Positions 27,274 through 36,706 are shown, numbered from the stretch's first letter. The stretch is DNA of 64,000 bases from Saprospiraceae bacterium UBA2329 (GCA_002344975.1 DDUV01000050.1:1-64000), one strand, 5' to 3'. The notes: generated by a model from the letters alone, not told the origin. Program-made: numbers and translations.

Positions 27274-27315
27274 GCACCGCCTACTGAGAACCGCCTACCG
27301 CCTACCGCCCACTGA
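27274..27315. repeat. Heptamer tandem array (CTACCGC family), 6 units
   Basis: GCACCGC, CTACTGA, GAACCGC, CTACCGC, CTACCGC, CCACTGA: the complement of the GCGGTAG family, separated from the previous array by 21 bp and upstream of nothing but the 3' end of the DUF2520 gene. Confidence 0.85.
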
Positions 27316-27330
27316 TTCCGGTTCCAATTT

Positions 27331-28113
27331 TCAGACATCTCTTTTCAAAATCTCCTCCGACAGCAGCCGGTACATTTCCTGCAAGTGCGGTTGGCCGTTC
27401 AGCAAATCCAAATGGCGTTGCATGGTGGCCGAATCGCCGCGGCGGGCAGGGCCGGTTTGCGCATCGGCGGGCGGGAGGCCGTCCACTACTTTGAGGGCGG
27501 TTTCCTGGATGAGCGGCAACAGCGCGTCGAAAGGGATGCCCTCTTTTTGCACGATGTCGCTGCCGAGGCGGTACATGAGATTGACAAAATTGTTGACGAA
27601 TACCGCCGCGAGGTGCAGCGTAGCCCGTTGCTCGTCGTTGACCTCCCGAACAGAGTGCGAGACATGCCCCGCGAGCGTTTTCAGGAGGGCGAGGTCTTGG
27701 GCATCGGGGGCAAAAACGCAGATCGGTATGTGTGCAAATTCCGGTTGACGCCCCGCGCTGAATGTCTGCAAAGGATAAAAAACTCCGTAGTGCCGGAAAT
27801 GCCGGGCCAACACGGCAGAGGGCGTAGCGCCGGAGGTGTGGGCTGCCAATGTGTTGTGCGGCAGTGTTTTAGCAAGTTGCGACGCTACTGTTTCGATGGC
27901 GTCGTCGTGTACGGCCAAGAGGTAAACATCGGCGTCGGGCCGTATTTTTTGGAGATCGCTGACTGCCTCAGCACCCGAACTGCGGGCCACTTTCGCCGCT
28001 TTTTCAGCGTTTCTGCTGAACACCTGCACGGGCGGCCAACCGCGTTCGGCCAATCGGCGAGCCAAATGTGCGCCCACATTGCCGGCTCCGACGAGCACGA
28101 CCCGCGTGGTCAT
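27331..28113 (-). CDS. Rossmann-fold and DUF2520 domain oxidoreductase-like protein
   Basis: 260 residues. The N-terminal NAD(P)-binding Rossmann domain (VVLVGAGNVGAHLARRLAERG, about 5-25; SRNAEKAAK as cofactor-selecting loop) resembles F420-dependent NADP reductases. The C-terminal helical DUF2520 domain spans about 130-255 (EQRATLHLAAVFVNNFVNLMY, PLIQETALKV, TGPARRGD). The family is common in Bacteroidota and its reaction is unknown; a ketol-acid or pantoate reductase-like role is only a fold-based guess. It overlaps the ccmF stop by 4 bp (ATGA type) and so sits at the end of the ccmE-ccmF operon. Confidence 0.85.
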   Translation of the reverse strand: MTTRVVLVGAGNVGAHLARRLAERGWPPVQVFSRNAEKAAKVARSSGAEAVSDLQKIRPDADVYLLAVHDDAIETVASQLAKTLPHNTLAAHTSGATPSAVLARHFRHYGVFYPLQTFSAGRQPEFAHIPICVFAPDAQDLALLKTLAGHVSHSVREVNDEQRATLHLAAVFVNNFVNLMYRLGSDIVQKEGIPFDALLPLIQETALKVVDGLPPADAQTGPARRGDSATMQRHLDLLNGQPHLQEMYRLLSEEILKRDV

Positions 28114-30977
28114 GCCCGCTCTTTTTTGTACAGTTGGCCGATGCGGTGCGTCATGCTCAGGCCGAGGCCCAGCATCATGAGCGTGGAACCGAGCCAGAAC
28201 AGGTTGATGCCGGGAAATTCAATGGCTTCCATGACGATGTAGTCGGAGCGCAAAGAGTTGGTAGCCAATTCAATAGCGGCAGGAAAGTCCTCTTGAGGAA
28301 GCTTGCGGGCCGCCATGAGTTGGATGGTTTCGGTTTTCGGGTCCAATGAGAGGAAGCGCAGGTGCAGCCCCAGATTTTCCACTTCGTCTTTGAGGTTGAA
28401 GGGCGTGTTGTCGCGGATGAAGAAGACGGGCTGCGCTTGAAATTGCCCGCCCTGTGGCGTGAGGACGCTCATGCGAGCGCCTACGGCGAGGTCGCTTTCC
28501 TCTTTTTGGAGCGCCGGGTGTTCGGCTTTGGGATTGAAGCCGTCGAAGCGCAATTGGAGGCCTTCAAAATCAACGATTTGGCCTTGTTTGAATGTGAACT
28601 CTTTGTAGGTCAGCGATTCTTCGGGCGTATAAATCTGGTCGAACACATCGGGATGCAGGCGCACGCGGGCGCTCAGTTCGTTGATTTGCGAAGGGAAATA
28701 ATACACCAACTGCCCGCGCAGAATGACCATGGGCGTGACGGTGTAGGTACTGTCGTCGTCGTCTCGTTTGACGCTGATGACGGCGCCGGCGGTGAGGTCG
28801 CCTTGTTGCGCTTTGTAGTCGGGGTGCGTGGCTTCGCGAGTGATTTCCTCTAAACGCAGGGAGTACTGTTTGAGGACGAAAGTGTCGCGATCGCGCAGGA
28901 GCACGGTGTCGGTGAAGGAGTAGGTTTGGCCGAGTCGAAGCGAGTGCGGCTGGTATCTCAGGCTGTCTTCGCGTTTTTTGCGAAACTCCATGTCCATTTC
29001 CACCTGCGGCAGCGAGGAGATGTGGGTGAAAATATCCTTGTGCAGGTACTGTTTGGTGTCGGGATTGGAGGCGGCGATTTTGGTGAAAGACTTGTCGTAC
29101 AGGATGTTGGGATGCAGGTCGAATTCCTCCAGCACCTTGCCCGATTCGTCTTTTTTCTGGTAATTGACGGTGTAGGTGCGGGTTACGTTGTCCAAAGTGT
29201 CGGAAACGTAAGTCACCTCGTAGCCGGCCATTTGCATGGGTACGCCTTTGAACAGGAGTACATTGTTTTTGAGCCGCTCGCTGTCGCCGCCTTCGATGAG
29301 GCCGTCCATGACGAAGGTGTTGATGGAAACGAAACGCTTGTTCAGTCCGGAAGCCAAAATTCCCACAATCATCATCCCAAAGCCGATGTGTGCCAATACC
29401 GAGCCTCCGACTTTGAGCCTGCCGCGCAGGAAAGTGATGATGTAGTCCAAGTTGGCTATCAGTGTGAAGCAACCAGCAAACAACAACAGCACATACTGCC
29501 AGGCATAGGCGTTGATCCAGCGGGTGCAAAGCCAGGTAAGCGCCCCCGATAAGGCCAGCGTGACGCCCGTGTGCAGGAAGAATTTGGCGCTGTTTCCGGC
29601 CCAGTTCATCTCGCGGAAGCGCAAAAACTGCACTCCGCCGGAGAGCAGTCCTATAAAAATACCGATCCAGAGCTGGTATTTGTTGTAATGCGGAATGGGG
29701 TCGGTGATGACGCGGCCCACATACGCCGGATTGAAGGATTCCATGATTTTATTGAACACCGGCAGCGAGGTGGAGGCTGTAATGAGCAGCGCCGAAAACA
29801 ACAGCACCAGACTACCGATGAAGAGCCAGAACTCCTTGGAAACCAACGACTCTTCTGGTTTTGGCTCTGGAATTTGCCTGAACCGTGCAATGAGCAGTAC
29901 CAATCCTATCAACAGGAATGTGAGTACAAAGAGTACGAGTTGCGTCTCCAATCCCATCTCCGTGAAAGCGTGTGCCGAGGTGTCGCCCAACACGCCGCTG
30001 CGGGTCATGTAGGTGCTGTACAAAACGAGCACAAAGCTGATGATGTAGAAGAAGAAGGTGCTGCGAATGGAGTAGCCAGTGCTTTTGGCTACCAGATGCG
30101 TGTGAATGCCGGCCAGCAAGGTGAGCCAGGGTACCAGAGACATATTTTCAACGGGGTCCCAGGCCCAATAGCCGCCGAAACTGAGCGCCTCGTAAGCCCA
30201 TGCGCCGCCCATGAGGATGCCCGTGCCGAGGATCATGCCACTGAACAAAGCCCAGGGCAGGGCGGGTTTGATCCAGCCCTCGAAGTCTTTTTTCCAAAGT
30301 CCGGCAATGGCAAACGCAAAGGGTACGGCTGTTGAAGCAAAGCCGAGGAATAGGGTAGGGGGGTGAATGGTCATCCAGTAGTTCTGGAGCAGCGGATTGA
30401 GGCCGTTGCCTTTGATGAGGCTCAGGTAGTCGGCGTTGGCAAAAATGGGCGCGTCCATGGTGTTCCGAAGCAAGAGCGTCGGGTTGCTGCCGATGCGTAC
30501 CTCGCCGATGTAAATGCCCAGAATCATGATGGAAATGAACACCTCGATGAGCATCAGCACCGCCAGTACCGGCGATTCCCAGTTTTTGGCACTCGCTACC
30601 AAGAGGCCGCCCAGCACCACATGCCAGAACATCCAAAGCAAAAAACTGCCTTCCTGTCCTTCCCAGAATGCCGAGAAGATGTACTTGAGCGGCAGGTCGT
30701 CAGACACATGCGCCCAAACATACTGATACTCAGTGTATTCCCTGATCATGACGTAAAACAACATGCCCACCACTGTAAATACGCCCAAGGCGTGGCCCAG
30801 AAAAGCGCCCCGGCCTATTTTTTTCCAGGTAGCGGCCTCATCGGCGTAGTCGGCGCGTTGAACGGACATGAAGTAAGAAAAGGCGCTGAGTATGGCGGCT
30901 GTGAAAGCCAGTAAGATACCTGCGTGCCCGATGCGGCCCGGCCACAGGTGTTCATTCAAATACGGAATCCCCTCCAT
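28110..30977 (-). CDS. ccmF: Cytochrome c haem lyase subunit CcmF (CcsA family)
   Basis: 955-residue polytopic inner-membrane protein that transfers haem from CcmE to apocytochrome c. It has about 14 hydrophobic helices, and the haem-handling tryptophan-rich motif reads FGGYWAWDPVENMSLVPWL (WWD-type). The conserved PPTLFLGFAS and RSGVLGDTSAHAF-like segments are also present. A large periplasmic segment (about 600-930) before the final helix is longer than in proteobacterial CcmF, typical for Bacteroidota. The start at 30977 is chosen because TAATG overlaps the ccmE stop by one base and MEGIPYLNEHLWPGRIGHAG matches a family N-terminus; the longer frame lies inside ccmE. Confidence 0.93.
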   Translation of the reverse strand: MEGIPYLNEHLWPGRIGHAGILLAFTAAILSAFSYFMSVQRADYADEAATWKKIGRGAFLGHALGVFTVVGMLFYVMIREYTEYQYVWAHVSDDLPLKYIFSAFWEGQEGSFLLWMFWHVVLGGLLVASAKNWESPVLAVLMLIEVFISIMILGIYIGEVRIGSNPTLLLRNTMDAPIFANADYLSLIKGNGLNPLLQNYWMTIHPPTLFLGFASTAVPFAFAIAGLWKKDFEGWIKPALPWALFSGMILGTGILMGGAWAYEALSFGGYWAWDPVENMSLVPWLTLLAGIHTHLVAKSTGYSIRSTFFFYIISFVLVLYSTYMTRSGVLGDTSAHAFTEMGLETQLVLFVLTFLLIGLVLLIARFRQIPEPKPEESLVSKEFWLFIGSLVLLFSALLITASTSLPVFNKIMESFNPAYVGRVITDPIPHYNKYQLWIGIFIGLLSGGVQFLRFREMNWAGNSAKFFLHTGVTLALSGALTWLCTRWINAYAWQYVLLLFAGCFTLIANLDYIITFLRGRLKVGGSVLAHIGFGMMIVGILASGLNKRFVSINTFVMDGLIEGGDSERLKNNVLLFKGVPMQMAGYEVTYVSDTLDNVTRTYTVNYQKKDESGKVLEEFDLHPNILYDKSFTKIAASNPDTKQYLHKDIFTHISSLPQVEMDMEFRKKREDSLRYQPHSLRLGQTYSFTDTVLLRDRDTFVLKQYSLRLEEITREATHPDYKAQQGDLTAGAVISVKRDDDDSTYTVTPMVILRGQLVYYFPSQINELSARVRLHPDVFDQIYTPEESLTYKEFTFKQGQIVDFEGLQLRFDGFNPKAEHPALQKEESDLAVGARMSVLTPQGGQFQAQPVFFIRDNTPFNLKDEVENLGLHLRFLSLDPKTETIQLMAARKLPQEDFPAAIELATNSLRSDYIVMEAIEFPGINLFWLGSTLMMLGLGLSMTHRIGQLYKKERA

Positions 30978-31378
30978 TAGCTGTTTTCTTTCTCTGCGTT
31001 GATGTAAATCTCCTCGTCTTTGTATTTGGAGGGGCATTTCATGAGCATCTCGGTGGCTACAAACTCGTCGCCCTTCATTTTACCGGTGAGGACGATTTGC
31101 TCCGACATTTCAAAGTCCTGGGGTTTCTCACGCAGGAGCACCACTTTGCGCTCGTTGCCCTCGGTATCGGTGAGATAGAAGGTGAAATAGTTGGGGTCTT
31201 TTTGCGGGTCGTAGTGCATTTCCTTGTCTTTGGCCAATTGGCCGGCAATTTTCACCTTGCCGCCGCTGCGGGCTGCGTCTTCAAAGGTGGAATAAGTGCT
31301 GGTGTCGCCGGCGGCGTTGATGAGCAGCGCGATGCCTGCAACGATCATCACCAATACGATCACATATATTTTCTTCAT
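30977..31378 (-). CDS. ccmE: Cytochrome c maturation haem chaperone CcmE, CxxxY type
   Basis: 133-residue periplasmic haem chaperone anchored by one N-terminal helix (about 2-22), followed by the OB-fold (about 40-110; VKIAGQLAKDK, FYLTDTEGNERKVVL, IVLTGKMKGDEFVATEML). In the classical protein a His in HxxxY binds haem covalently; here the position reads CPSKYKDEE, so the residue is Cys (CxxxY), the variant known from archaea and some bacteria. It is co-transcribed with ccmF through a one-base stop/start overlap. Confidence 0.92.
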   Translation of the reverse strand: MKKIYVIVLVMIVAGIALLINAAGDTSTYSTFEDAARSGGKVKIAGQLAKDKEMHYDPQKDPNYFTFYLTDTEGNERKVVLLREKPQDFEMSEQIVLTGKMKGDEFVATEMLMKCPSKYKDEEIYINAEKENS

Positions 31379-31407
31379 GGTCGGACGGTTTTTTGTATTC
31401 AGGGCGG

Positions 31408-31415
31408 CAAAGGTA
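31408..31415 (-). promoter_or_regulatory. Candidate -7 box of the ccmE-ccmF operon
   Basis: The minus strand reads TACCTTTG, a full TAnnTTTG match, 30 bp before the ccmE ATG. A clear -33 TTG is not present. Confidence 0.4.
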
Positions 31416-31634
31416 AGACATAAGCGGCGAACAGATACATTTTACCCCGGTTATCGCACAGTCTTTCCTTTGTTGTACAAGACAACAAACAAGGCGGAGC
31501 GGGGTTTGGCGGGGGCGGGGATTTTTTGGGATGGGGGTATGTTTTAAATTGTTGGGTGACTGGTGGATGGAATGCCCTTTCAATGTAGAAGAATTCTAAA
31601 TAAATTTTTCTTTCCCCTTCCTGCTGAACATCCG

Positions 31635-31665
31635 TTGGGCAAGTCGCCTTTATACCATACTTTTG
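31635..31665 (+). promoter_or_regulatory. Promoter of the sdhCAB operon
   Basis: TTG (31635-31637), 20-bp spacer, TACTTTTG (31658-31665). Transcription would begin near 31672, giving a leader of about 60 nt. Confidence 0.6.
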
Positions 31666-31734
31666 CGCGTCGAAAAAATGGGCGATGAGTTCCGTTTTTC
31701 ACCGCAAAACAAAACGATAAAAACAGACTGACGT

Positions 31735-32454
31735 ATGGGTTGGCTAAAAAACTTCCTGACCTCTTCCATCGGGAAAAAGCTCGTAATGAGCCTCACAGGG
31801 TTGTTTCTGATCCTGTTTCTGGTAGTACATTTAATTGGCAACCTGCAATTGTTGCAATTCATGGCACACGACTCGGCAGGTGAAATCGGCAGGGCATTCA
31901 ACGAATATGCGCTGAAAATGACCACTTTCCTACCCATCAAAGTGGTGTCTTACGGACTGTATGCCTTCATCCTCATCCACGCTGTTCAAGGCTGGATGCT
32001 GTGGCGGCAAAACGCAGCGGCCCGGGGTCCGGTGCGATACGCCGTGAGCGACCTGCGGGCAGTAAACACCAACGCCAGAGTGGCCACCCGTATGGGCTGG
32101 TTGGGTACCATCATCTTCATTTTCATCATATTGCACATGTATCAGTTCTGGCTGCAAATGAAAATGGGCAACCTGCCGATGGCCAACTATGGCGATGGGG
32201 ATGTAAAAGACCTCTACACCATTGTCGCCGAGGCTTATACCAATCCCTTGTATGTCATACTCTATGTGGTTTCGATGTTCTTCATCGGCGTACACCTGTG
32301 GCACGGCTTCCAGAGTGCATTCCAGACGCTGGGCCTCAACCACAATAAATACACGCCGCTCATTCACAAGCTGGGCAAAGGGTACTCCATCCTTGTTCCG
32401 CTCGGGTTCGCCATCATTCCGGTGGTGATGTATCTCCAATCTTTGAATGCTTAA
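31735..32454 (+). CDS. sdhC: Succinate dehydrogenase/fumarate reductase cytochrome b subunit
   Basis: 239-residue inner-membrane haem b and quinone subunit anchoring SdhAB. About five membrane helices. Histidines suited to haem ligation appear in VVHLIGNLQLLQF (about residue 32), FILIHAVQGWMLW, FIILHMYQFW and IGVHLWHGFQSAFQTLG. Length and the fused single-subunit anchor match the Bacteroidota type B enzymes. First gene of sdhCAB; sdhA follows after 14 bp. Confidence 0.93.
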   Translation: MGWLKNFLTSSIGKKLVMSLTGLFLILFLVVHLIGNLQLLQFMAHDSAGEIGRAFNEYALKMTTFLPIKVVSYGLYAFILIHAVQGWMLWRQNAAARGPVRYAVSDLRAVNTNARVATRMGWLGTIIFIFIILHMYQFWLQMKMGNLPMANYGDGDVKDLYTIVAEAYTNPLYVILYVVSMFFIGVHLWHGFQSAFQTLGLNHNKYTPLIHKLGKGYSILVPLGFAIIPVVMYLQSLNA

Positions 32455-32468
32455 AATCTTGCACAACC

Positions 32469-34469
32469 ATGAAGCTCGATGGAAAAATACCTGCCGGATC
32501 ACTTGCTGAAAAATGGACGAAATACCGCTCCACAGTATCTCTGGTAGCTCCTCACAATAAAATGCGCTTGGAAGTCATCGTCATAGGTTCCGGTTTGGCC
32601 GGCGCTTCGGCGGCAGCCACCCTCGGCGAATTGGGTTACAACGTGAAGTGTTTTACCTTCCACGACAGCCCGCGCCGTGCGCATAGCATTGCCGCTCAGG
32701 GCGGTATCAATGCGGCCAAAAATTACCGCAATGACGGTGACAGCGTGTATCGCCTTTTTTACGACACCATCAAAGGCGGCGACTACCGCGCCCGCGAAGC
32801 CAATGTGCATCGCTTGGCCGAAGTGTCCACCAGCATCATAGACCAGTGTGTGGCGCAGGGCGTGCCTTTTGCCCGAGAGTACGGCGGCCTGCTCGATACC
32901 CGCTCCTTCGGTGGTACGCAGGTGCAGCGCACTTTTTATGCCAAAGGCCAAACAGGCCAGCAGTTGCTCATCGGCGCTTATCAGGCTTTATCGCGCCAGA
33001 TCAGCCTCGGCAAGGTGAAAATGTACAACCGCCACGAAATGCTCGATTTGGTGACGATTGACGGCAAAGCCCGCGGCATCATTGCTCGCAACTTGGTAAG
33101 CGGTAAGCTCGAACGCTTTGGCGCTCATGCAGTTGTGTTGGCTACCGGTGGTTACGGCAACGTTTTCTACCTCTCTACCAACGCCATGAACTGCAACGTG
33201 ACCGCCGCCTGGCGCACGGTGCGGCGCGGCGCTCTGATGGCCAATCCCTGCTTCACGCAAATTCACCCCACCTGCATCCCCGTTTCGGGCGACTACCAGT
33301 CGAAGCTCACCCTCATGTCGGAGAGCTTGCGCAACGACGGGCGCGTGTGGGTACCCAAAAAGCAGGAAGACGCTCAGGCCATCCGCGAGGGCCGCAAAAA
33401 AGGCAACGACATTCCCGAAGCCGACCGCGATTACTTCCTCGAGCGCAAATACCCGGCTTTCGGCAATCTCGTGCCCCGCGACGTAGCCTCCCGCGCCTCC
33501 AAATCCATGTGCGATGCGGGCTTCGGCGTAGCGCCCACCGGTCTGGCCGTATTCATGGACTTCTCTGCCGCCATTGAGCGCTATGGCCGTTCGCGGGCAA
33601 GCTCGTTGGGCCTTGCCAATGCCGACAAGGCTACCATCAGGGCGCTGGGCGAAAAGGTGATTGACGAAAAGTACGACAACCTCTTCGCCATGTACGAGAA
33701 GATCACCGGAGAGAATGCCAAAAAAATGCCGATGAAAATTTACCCCGCCGTTCACTACACGATGGGCGGACTGTGGGTAGATTACAATCTGGAAACCAAT
33801 ATCCCCGGCCTGTTTGCTACCGGCGAGTGTAATTTCAGCGATCACGGAGCCAACCGCCTCGGCGCTTCGGCGCTCATGCAGGGCTTGGCCGACGGCTACT
33901 TCGTATTGCCTTACACCATCGGTACTTTCTTAGCCAACGAGATCAAAACGCCGACCATAGATACCAACGCGCCGGAATTTGCAGCCGTAGAGAGCGAAAC
34001 CCGCGCCCGTCTGCTCGGCTTCCTTTCGGTGAACGGCAAACAGTCGGTCGAAAGCTTCCACCGCCGTTTGGGCCGCATCATGTGGGAATACTGCGGTATG
34101 GCCCGCAATGCCGAGGGTTTGGCGAAAGCCAGAAAAATGATTCAGGAATTGTACGAAGAGTTTAAAGCCGACGTGTTTGTGCCCGGCCAATTGGAAGAGT
34201 TCAACCCGGAATTGGAAAAAGCCATGCGCGTGGCCGACTTCATGGAATTGGGTGAACTGATGATCGTGGATGCACTGAATCGCAATGAATCTTGCGGAGG
34301 ACACTTCCGCACCGAGTATCAGACGGAGGAAGGAGAGGCGCAACGCAACGACGAGGAGTACGCTTATGTGGCTGCCTGGGAATACAAAGGCATTGGGCAG
34401 GAGCCGGTGATGCACCGCGAAGACCTTGTGTTTGATGTGGTGAAACCGACGTCGAGGAGCTACAAGTAA
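32469..34469 (+). CDS. sdhA: Succinate dehydrogenase/fumarate reductase flavoprotein subunit
   Basis: 666-residue FAD subunit oxidising succinate to fumarate. FAD-binding VIVIGSGLAGASAAATLGELG (about 36-56), the flavinylated His in RRAHSIAAQGGINAAKN (about 73-90), the substrate-binding QIHPTCIP and the capping-domain arginines are visible. The IPGLFATGECNFSDHGANRLGASAL segment (about 438-462) completes the FAD site. The length and the YGRSRASSLG insertion match type B enzymes. A heptamer array starts one base after the stop. Confidence 0.96.
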   Translation: MKLDGKIPAGSLAEKWTKYRSTVSLVAPHNKMRLEVIVIGSGLAGASAAATLGELGYNVKCFTFHDSPRRAHSIAAQGGINAAKNYRNDGDSVYRLFYDTIKGGDYRAREANVHRLAEVSTSIIDQCVAQGVPFAREYGGLLDTRSFGGTQVQRTFYAKGQTGQQLLIGAYQALSRQISLGKVKMYNRHEMLDLVTIDGKARGIIARNLVSGKLERFGAHAVVLATGGYGNVFYLSTNAMNCNVTAAWRTVRRGALMANPCFTQIHPTCIPVSGDYQSKLTLMSESLRNDGRVWVPKKQEDAQAIREGRKKGNDIPEADRDYFLERKYPAFGNLVPRDVASRASKSMCDAGFGVAPTGLAVFMDFSAAIERYGRSRASSLGLANADKATIRALGEKVIDEKYDNLFAMYEKITGENAKKMPMKIYPAVHYTMGGLWVDYNLETNIPGLFATGECNFSDHGANRLGASALMQGLADGYFVLPYTIGTFLANEIKTPTIDTNAPEFAAVESETRARLLGFLSVNGKQSVESFHRRLGRIMWEYCGMARNAEGLAKARKMIQELYEEFKADVFVPGQLEEFNPELEKAMRVADFMELGELMIVDALNRNESCGGHFRTEYQTEEGEAQRNDEEYAYVAAWEYKGIGQEPVMHREDLVFDVVKPTSRSYK

Positions 34470-34518
34470 GCATAGGGCATGGGGCGGAGAGCAAAGAGGA
34501 TAGGGCAAAGAGCATAGA
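34470..34518. repeat. Heptamer tandem array (GCATAGG/GCAAAGA family), 7 units
   Basis: GCATAGG, GCATGGG, GCGGAGA, GCAAAGA, GGATAGG, GCAAAGA, GCATAGA. It starts immediately after the sdhA stop and lies inside the sdh operon, 33 bp before sdhB, so it will be transcribed within the message. Confidence 0.85.
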
Positions 34519-34551
34519 GTTCATCAGCAAAATTGATTTAAAAAAAGGATC

Positions 34552-35307
34552 ATGAAGATCACACTCAAAGTTTGGAGACAAAAAGACAGCGCCGACAAGG
34601 GCCGTTTTGAAACTTATACGCTCAACAACGTGAGCGAGCACATGTCGTTTCTGGAGATGTTCGACGTGCTGAACGAAGAGCTGATTCAGAAAAAAGAAGT
34701 GCCGGTAGCATTTGAGCACGACTGCCGCGAGGGCATTTGCGGGGCATGCAGCATGGTCATCAACGGCCGTCCGCACGGCCCGATGCAAGGCACTACCACC
34801 TGCCAATTGCACATGCGCCACTTCAACGACGGCGACACCATCGTAGTGGAACCCTTCCGTGCGCGCGCTTTCCCGGTGCTGCGCGACTTGGTGGTGGACC
34901 GCTCTGCCTTCGACCGCATCATTCAATCGGGCGGCTTCATTTCCGTCAACACGGGTCAGGCGCAGGATGCCAATGCCATTCCGGTGAATCGCGACGCTGC
35001 CGAGGCTTCGTTCAGCGCGGCGGCTTGCATCGGTTGCGGCGCCTGCGTGGCGGCTTGTCCCAACGCATCGGCCATGCTGTTCGTATCGGCCAAGACGGCG
35101 CATCTCAATCTCCTGCCGCAGGGCCAGATCGAGGCCAAGCGCCGGGTACAGGCTATGGTGAAACAAATGGACGGCGAGGGCTTCGGCAACTGTTCGAATG
35201 TGACGGCCTGCGAGGCGGAATGCCCGAAGGAGATTTCTGTAAAAAACATCGCTAAACTGAATCGCGACTACGCCGGCTCTGTGATGGGGTCGGAGGTGGA
35301 AGTGTAG
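34552..35307 (+). CDS. sdhB: Succinate dehydrogenase/fumarate reductase iron-sulfur subunit
   Basis: 251-residue subunit carrying electrons from FAD to quinone. The N-terminal plant-type [2Fe-2S] ligands are in CREGICGACSMVING and TTTCQLHMR (about 58-90). The C-terminal [4Fe-4S]/[3Fe-4S] ligands are in CIGCGACVAACPNAS (about 160-174) and CSNVTACEAECPKEI (about 214-228). The motif pattern is complete. Last gene of the operon, followed by a strong terminator. Confidence 0.96.
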   Translation: MKITLKVWRQKDSADKGRFETYTLNNVSEHMSFLEMFDVLNEELIQKKEVPVAFEHDCREGICGACSMVINGRPHGPMQGTTTCQLHMRHFNDGDTIVVEPFRARAFPVLRDLVVDRSAFDRIIQSGGFISVNTGQAQDANAIPVNRDAAEASFSAAACIGCGACVAACPNASAMLFVSAKTAHLNLLPQGQIEAKRRVQAMVKQMDGEGFGNCSNVTACEAECPKEISVKNIAKLNRDYAGSVMGSEVEV

Positions 35308-35324
35308 GCACGGCTGGTGGGATT

Positions 35325-35359
35325 GGCTGTTAGCTGATAGCTTCTGGCTGATAGCCGTG
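35325..35359. repeat. Heptamer tandem array (AGCTGAT/GGCTGAT family), 5 units
   Basis: GGCTGTT, AGCTGAT, AGCTTCT, GGCTGAT, AGCCGTG, between the sdhB stop and the terminator. Confidence 0.75.
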
Positions 35360-35371
35360 ATGGGAAAGAAT

Positions 35372-35408
35372 AAAAAAGCCCGGAGTGCTGTGCGCTTCGG
35401 GCTTTTTT
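35372..35408 (+). terminator. Rho-independent terminator of sdhCAB
   Basis: AAAAAAGCCCG ... CGGGCTTTTTT: an 11-bp stem including the A/T tracts. It is symmetrical enough to stop transcription from both sides, which also suits the tRNA coming from the other strand. Confidence 0.85.
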
Positions 35409-35484
35409 GTGGCTCAAAAAATGCTGAACCAGTAGTGAATAAAAAGAAAAAGCCTGTAAATCAAAGACTTACAGGCTTTATTTG

Positions 35485-35557
<73 letters not shown>

Positions 35558-35617
35558 ATGTTGAACCCGAAAGAATTATCTTGAACGTTTTCGAGATGCC
35601 TTTTTCGTTCGGGACTG

Positions 35618-35647
35618 CAAAGATACGCCTGTTTTTCGTCCGAGCAA
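35618..35647 (-). promoter_or_regulatory. Promoter of tRNA-fMet
   Basis: On the minus strand TTG (35645-35647), 19-bp spacer, TATCTTTG (35618-35625): a full match to the Bacteroidota promoter pattern. Transcription would start about 55 bp before the tRNA. Confidence 0.65.
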
Positions 35648-35827
35648 GTATTTGTGCATTTTTCTTTGTAAAAAAATGAAATAAGCCGGAAATGCCTGCT
35701 GCGAGCAGAGGGCCAATGCCTATCTTCGCGGCGCATTGAGGGCCGGCTTTGGCGCGTACCTTCAATAACCACACTTTTCGGCAAACCAAAAGCCTGTTTC
35801 GGCAGTCTTGTTATAAAAACAATCTTG

Positions 35828-36706
35828 ATGATGAAAAAAACACTCCTTATTGCGGCCGTATTGGCTGGTGTACAATGGCTGTCTGCACAAAGCAATTTCA
35901 GCGGCGGTTTCCGGGCCGGCCTCACTTTTGCCACGCTTTCCGGCCCTGTCGAAAGTACCGATAGCGGCGCTGAGCTTGAAAAAATGACGCTGTCCTCCGG
36001 CTTTCACGTCGGGGCTACGTTCAATTATAAATTGACCGATAATTTTGGCGTGCGGGGCGAACTGCTTTATTCCCAAAAAGGTACCAACTACGACTACGAC
36101 GGTGAGTCTTTCTGGGTTTTCGAGCCGCTCATCGGCACGCCTGTTTACAGTTCAGGCACTCGCCGGGTGAGTTTGGACGTGACCAATTCTTATCTTGAAA
36201 CGCCGCTGAGCGTGTATGCCCGGTTCGGGAAAATTGAAATATCCGGCGGAGTCAACCCCGGTATTCTCATCGGTTCGCGTGGGTTCGGAGAGTTGACTTA
36301 CAGTGGCCGCACCGTTTTGGGTACGACGATTGCCCCATTCACGATGAACCTGGAACATCAATACAGCAAAGATGCCTTTCGGGGAACCGTGGGAACCAAT
36401 GTGGAAAACCGCGTCATCGAAGGGCGGCCGGTACAGATTCCGCTGACAGCCGGCGCATATTATGAAGGCGCTGACAGCAGCGAAAAACTCTACAAAACCT
36501 TCGATCTCGGTCTCATCGGCGGCTTGTCGTTTTATCTGAATAAATCTCTTTTCCTCGGCGGGCGCGTTCACTATGGTCTTTCCGATGTGACCAATACACA
36601 GCAGGATTATGCACGTCGCGCCATTGACAACAACCGCAGCCTCATCCTCCGCGAGGATAATGACCGCAATTTGGTACTCTATCTCTCATTGGGCTTCAGC
36701 CTCTGA
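35828..36706 (+). CDS. Outer membrane beta-barrel protein
   Basis: 292-residue protein with a signal peptide (MMKKTLLIAAVLAGVQWLSAQ). Alternating amphipathic strands (GGFRAGLTFATLSG, GFHVGATFNYKLTDNFGVRGELLYSQKG, FGKIEISGGVNPGILIG) and a C-terminal aromatic-alternating strand LVLYLSLGFSL fit a PorT-like or OMP_b-brl barrel of about 10-12 strands. The plug-like insert after EGRPVQIPLTAGAYYEG is not recognised. The transport substrate or structural role is unknown. The start at the ATG 35828 is preferred to the TTG at 35825. The hydrolase gene follows after 9 bp. Confidence 0.85.
   Translation: MMKKTLLIAAVLAGVQWLSAQSNFSGGFRAGLTFATLSGPVESTDSGAELEKMTLSSGFHVGATFNYKLTDNFGVRGELLYSQKGTNYDYDGESFWVFEPLIGTPVYSSGTRRVSLDVTNSYLETPLSVYARFGKIEISGGVNPGILIGSRGFGELTYSGRTVLGTTIAPFTMNLEHQYSKDAFRGTVGTNVENRVIEGRPVQIPLTAGAYYEGADSSEKLYKTFDLGLIGGLSFYLNKSLFLGGRVHYGLSDVTNTQQDYARRAIDNNRSLILREDNDRNLVLYLSLGFSL

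Larger units (their letters stand above)
31379..31734. other. Divergent intergenic region ccmE / sdhC (356 bp)
   Basis: Holds the two promoters listed separately and a G-rich stretch (about 31498-31550) without a plausible gene. No terminator is needed here because both operons point outward. Confidence 0.7.

Noticed and set aside
28362..30914. Several plus-strand ORFs (up to 254 residues) opposite ccmF
   Set aside because: Low-complexity shadow translations of a conserved membrane protein gene.
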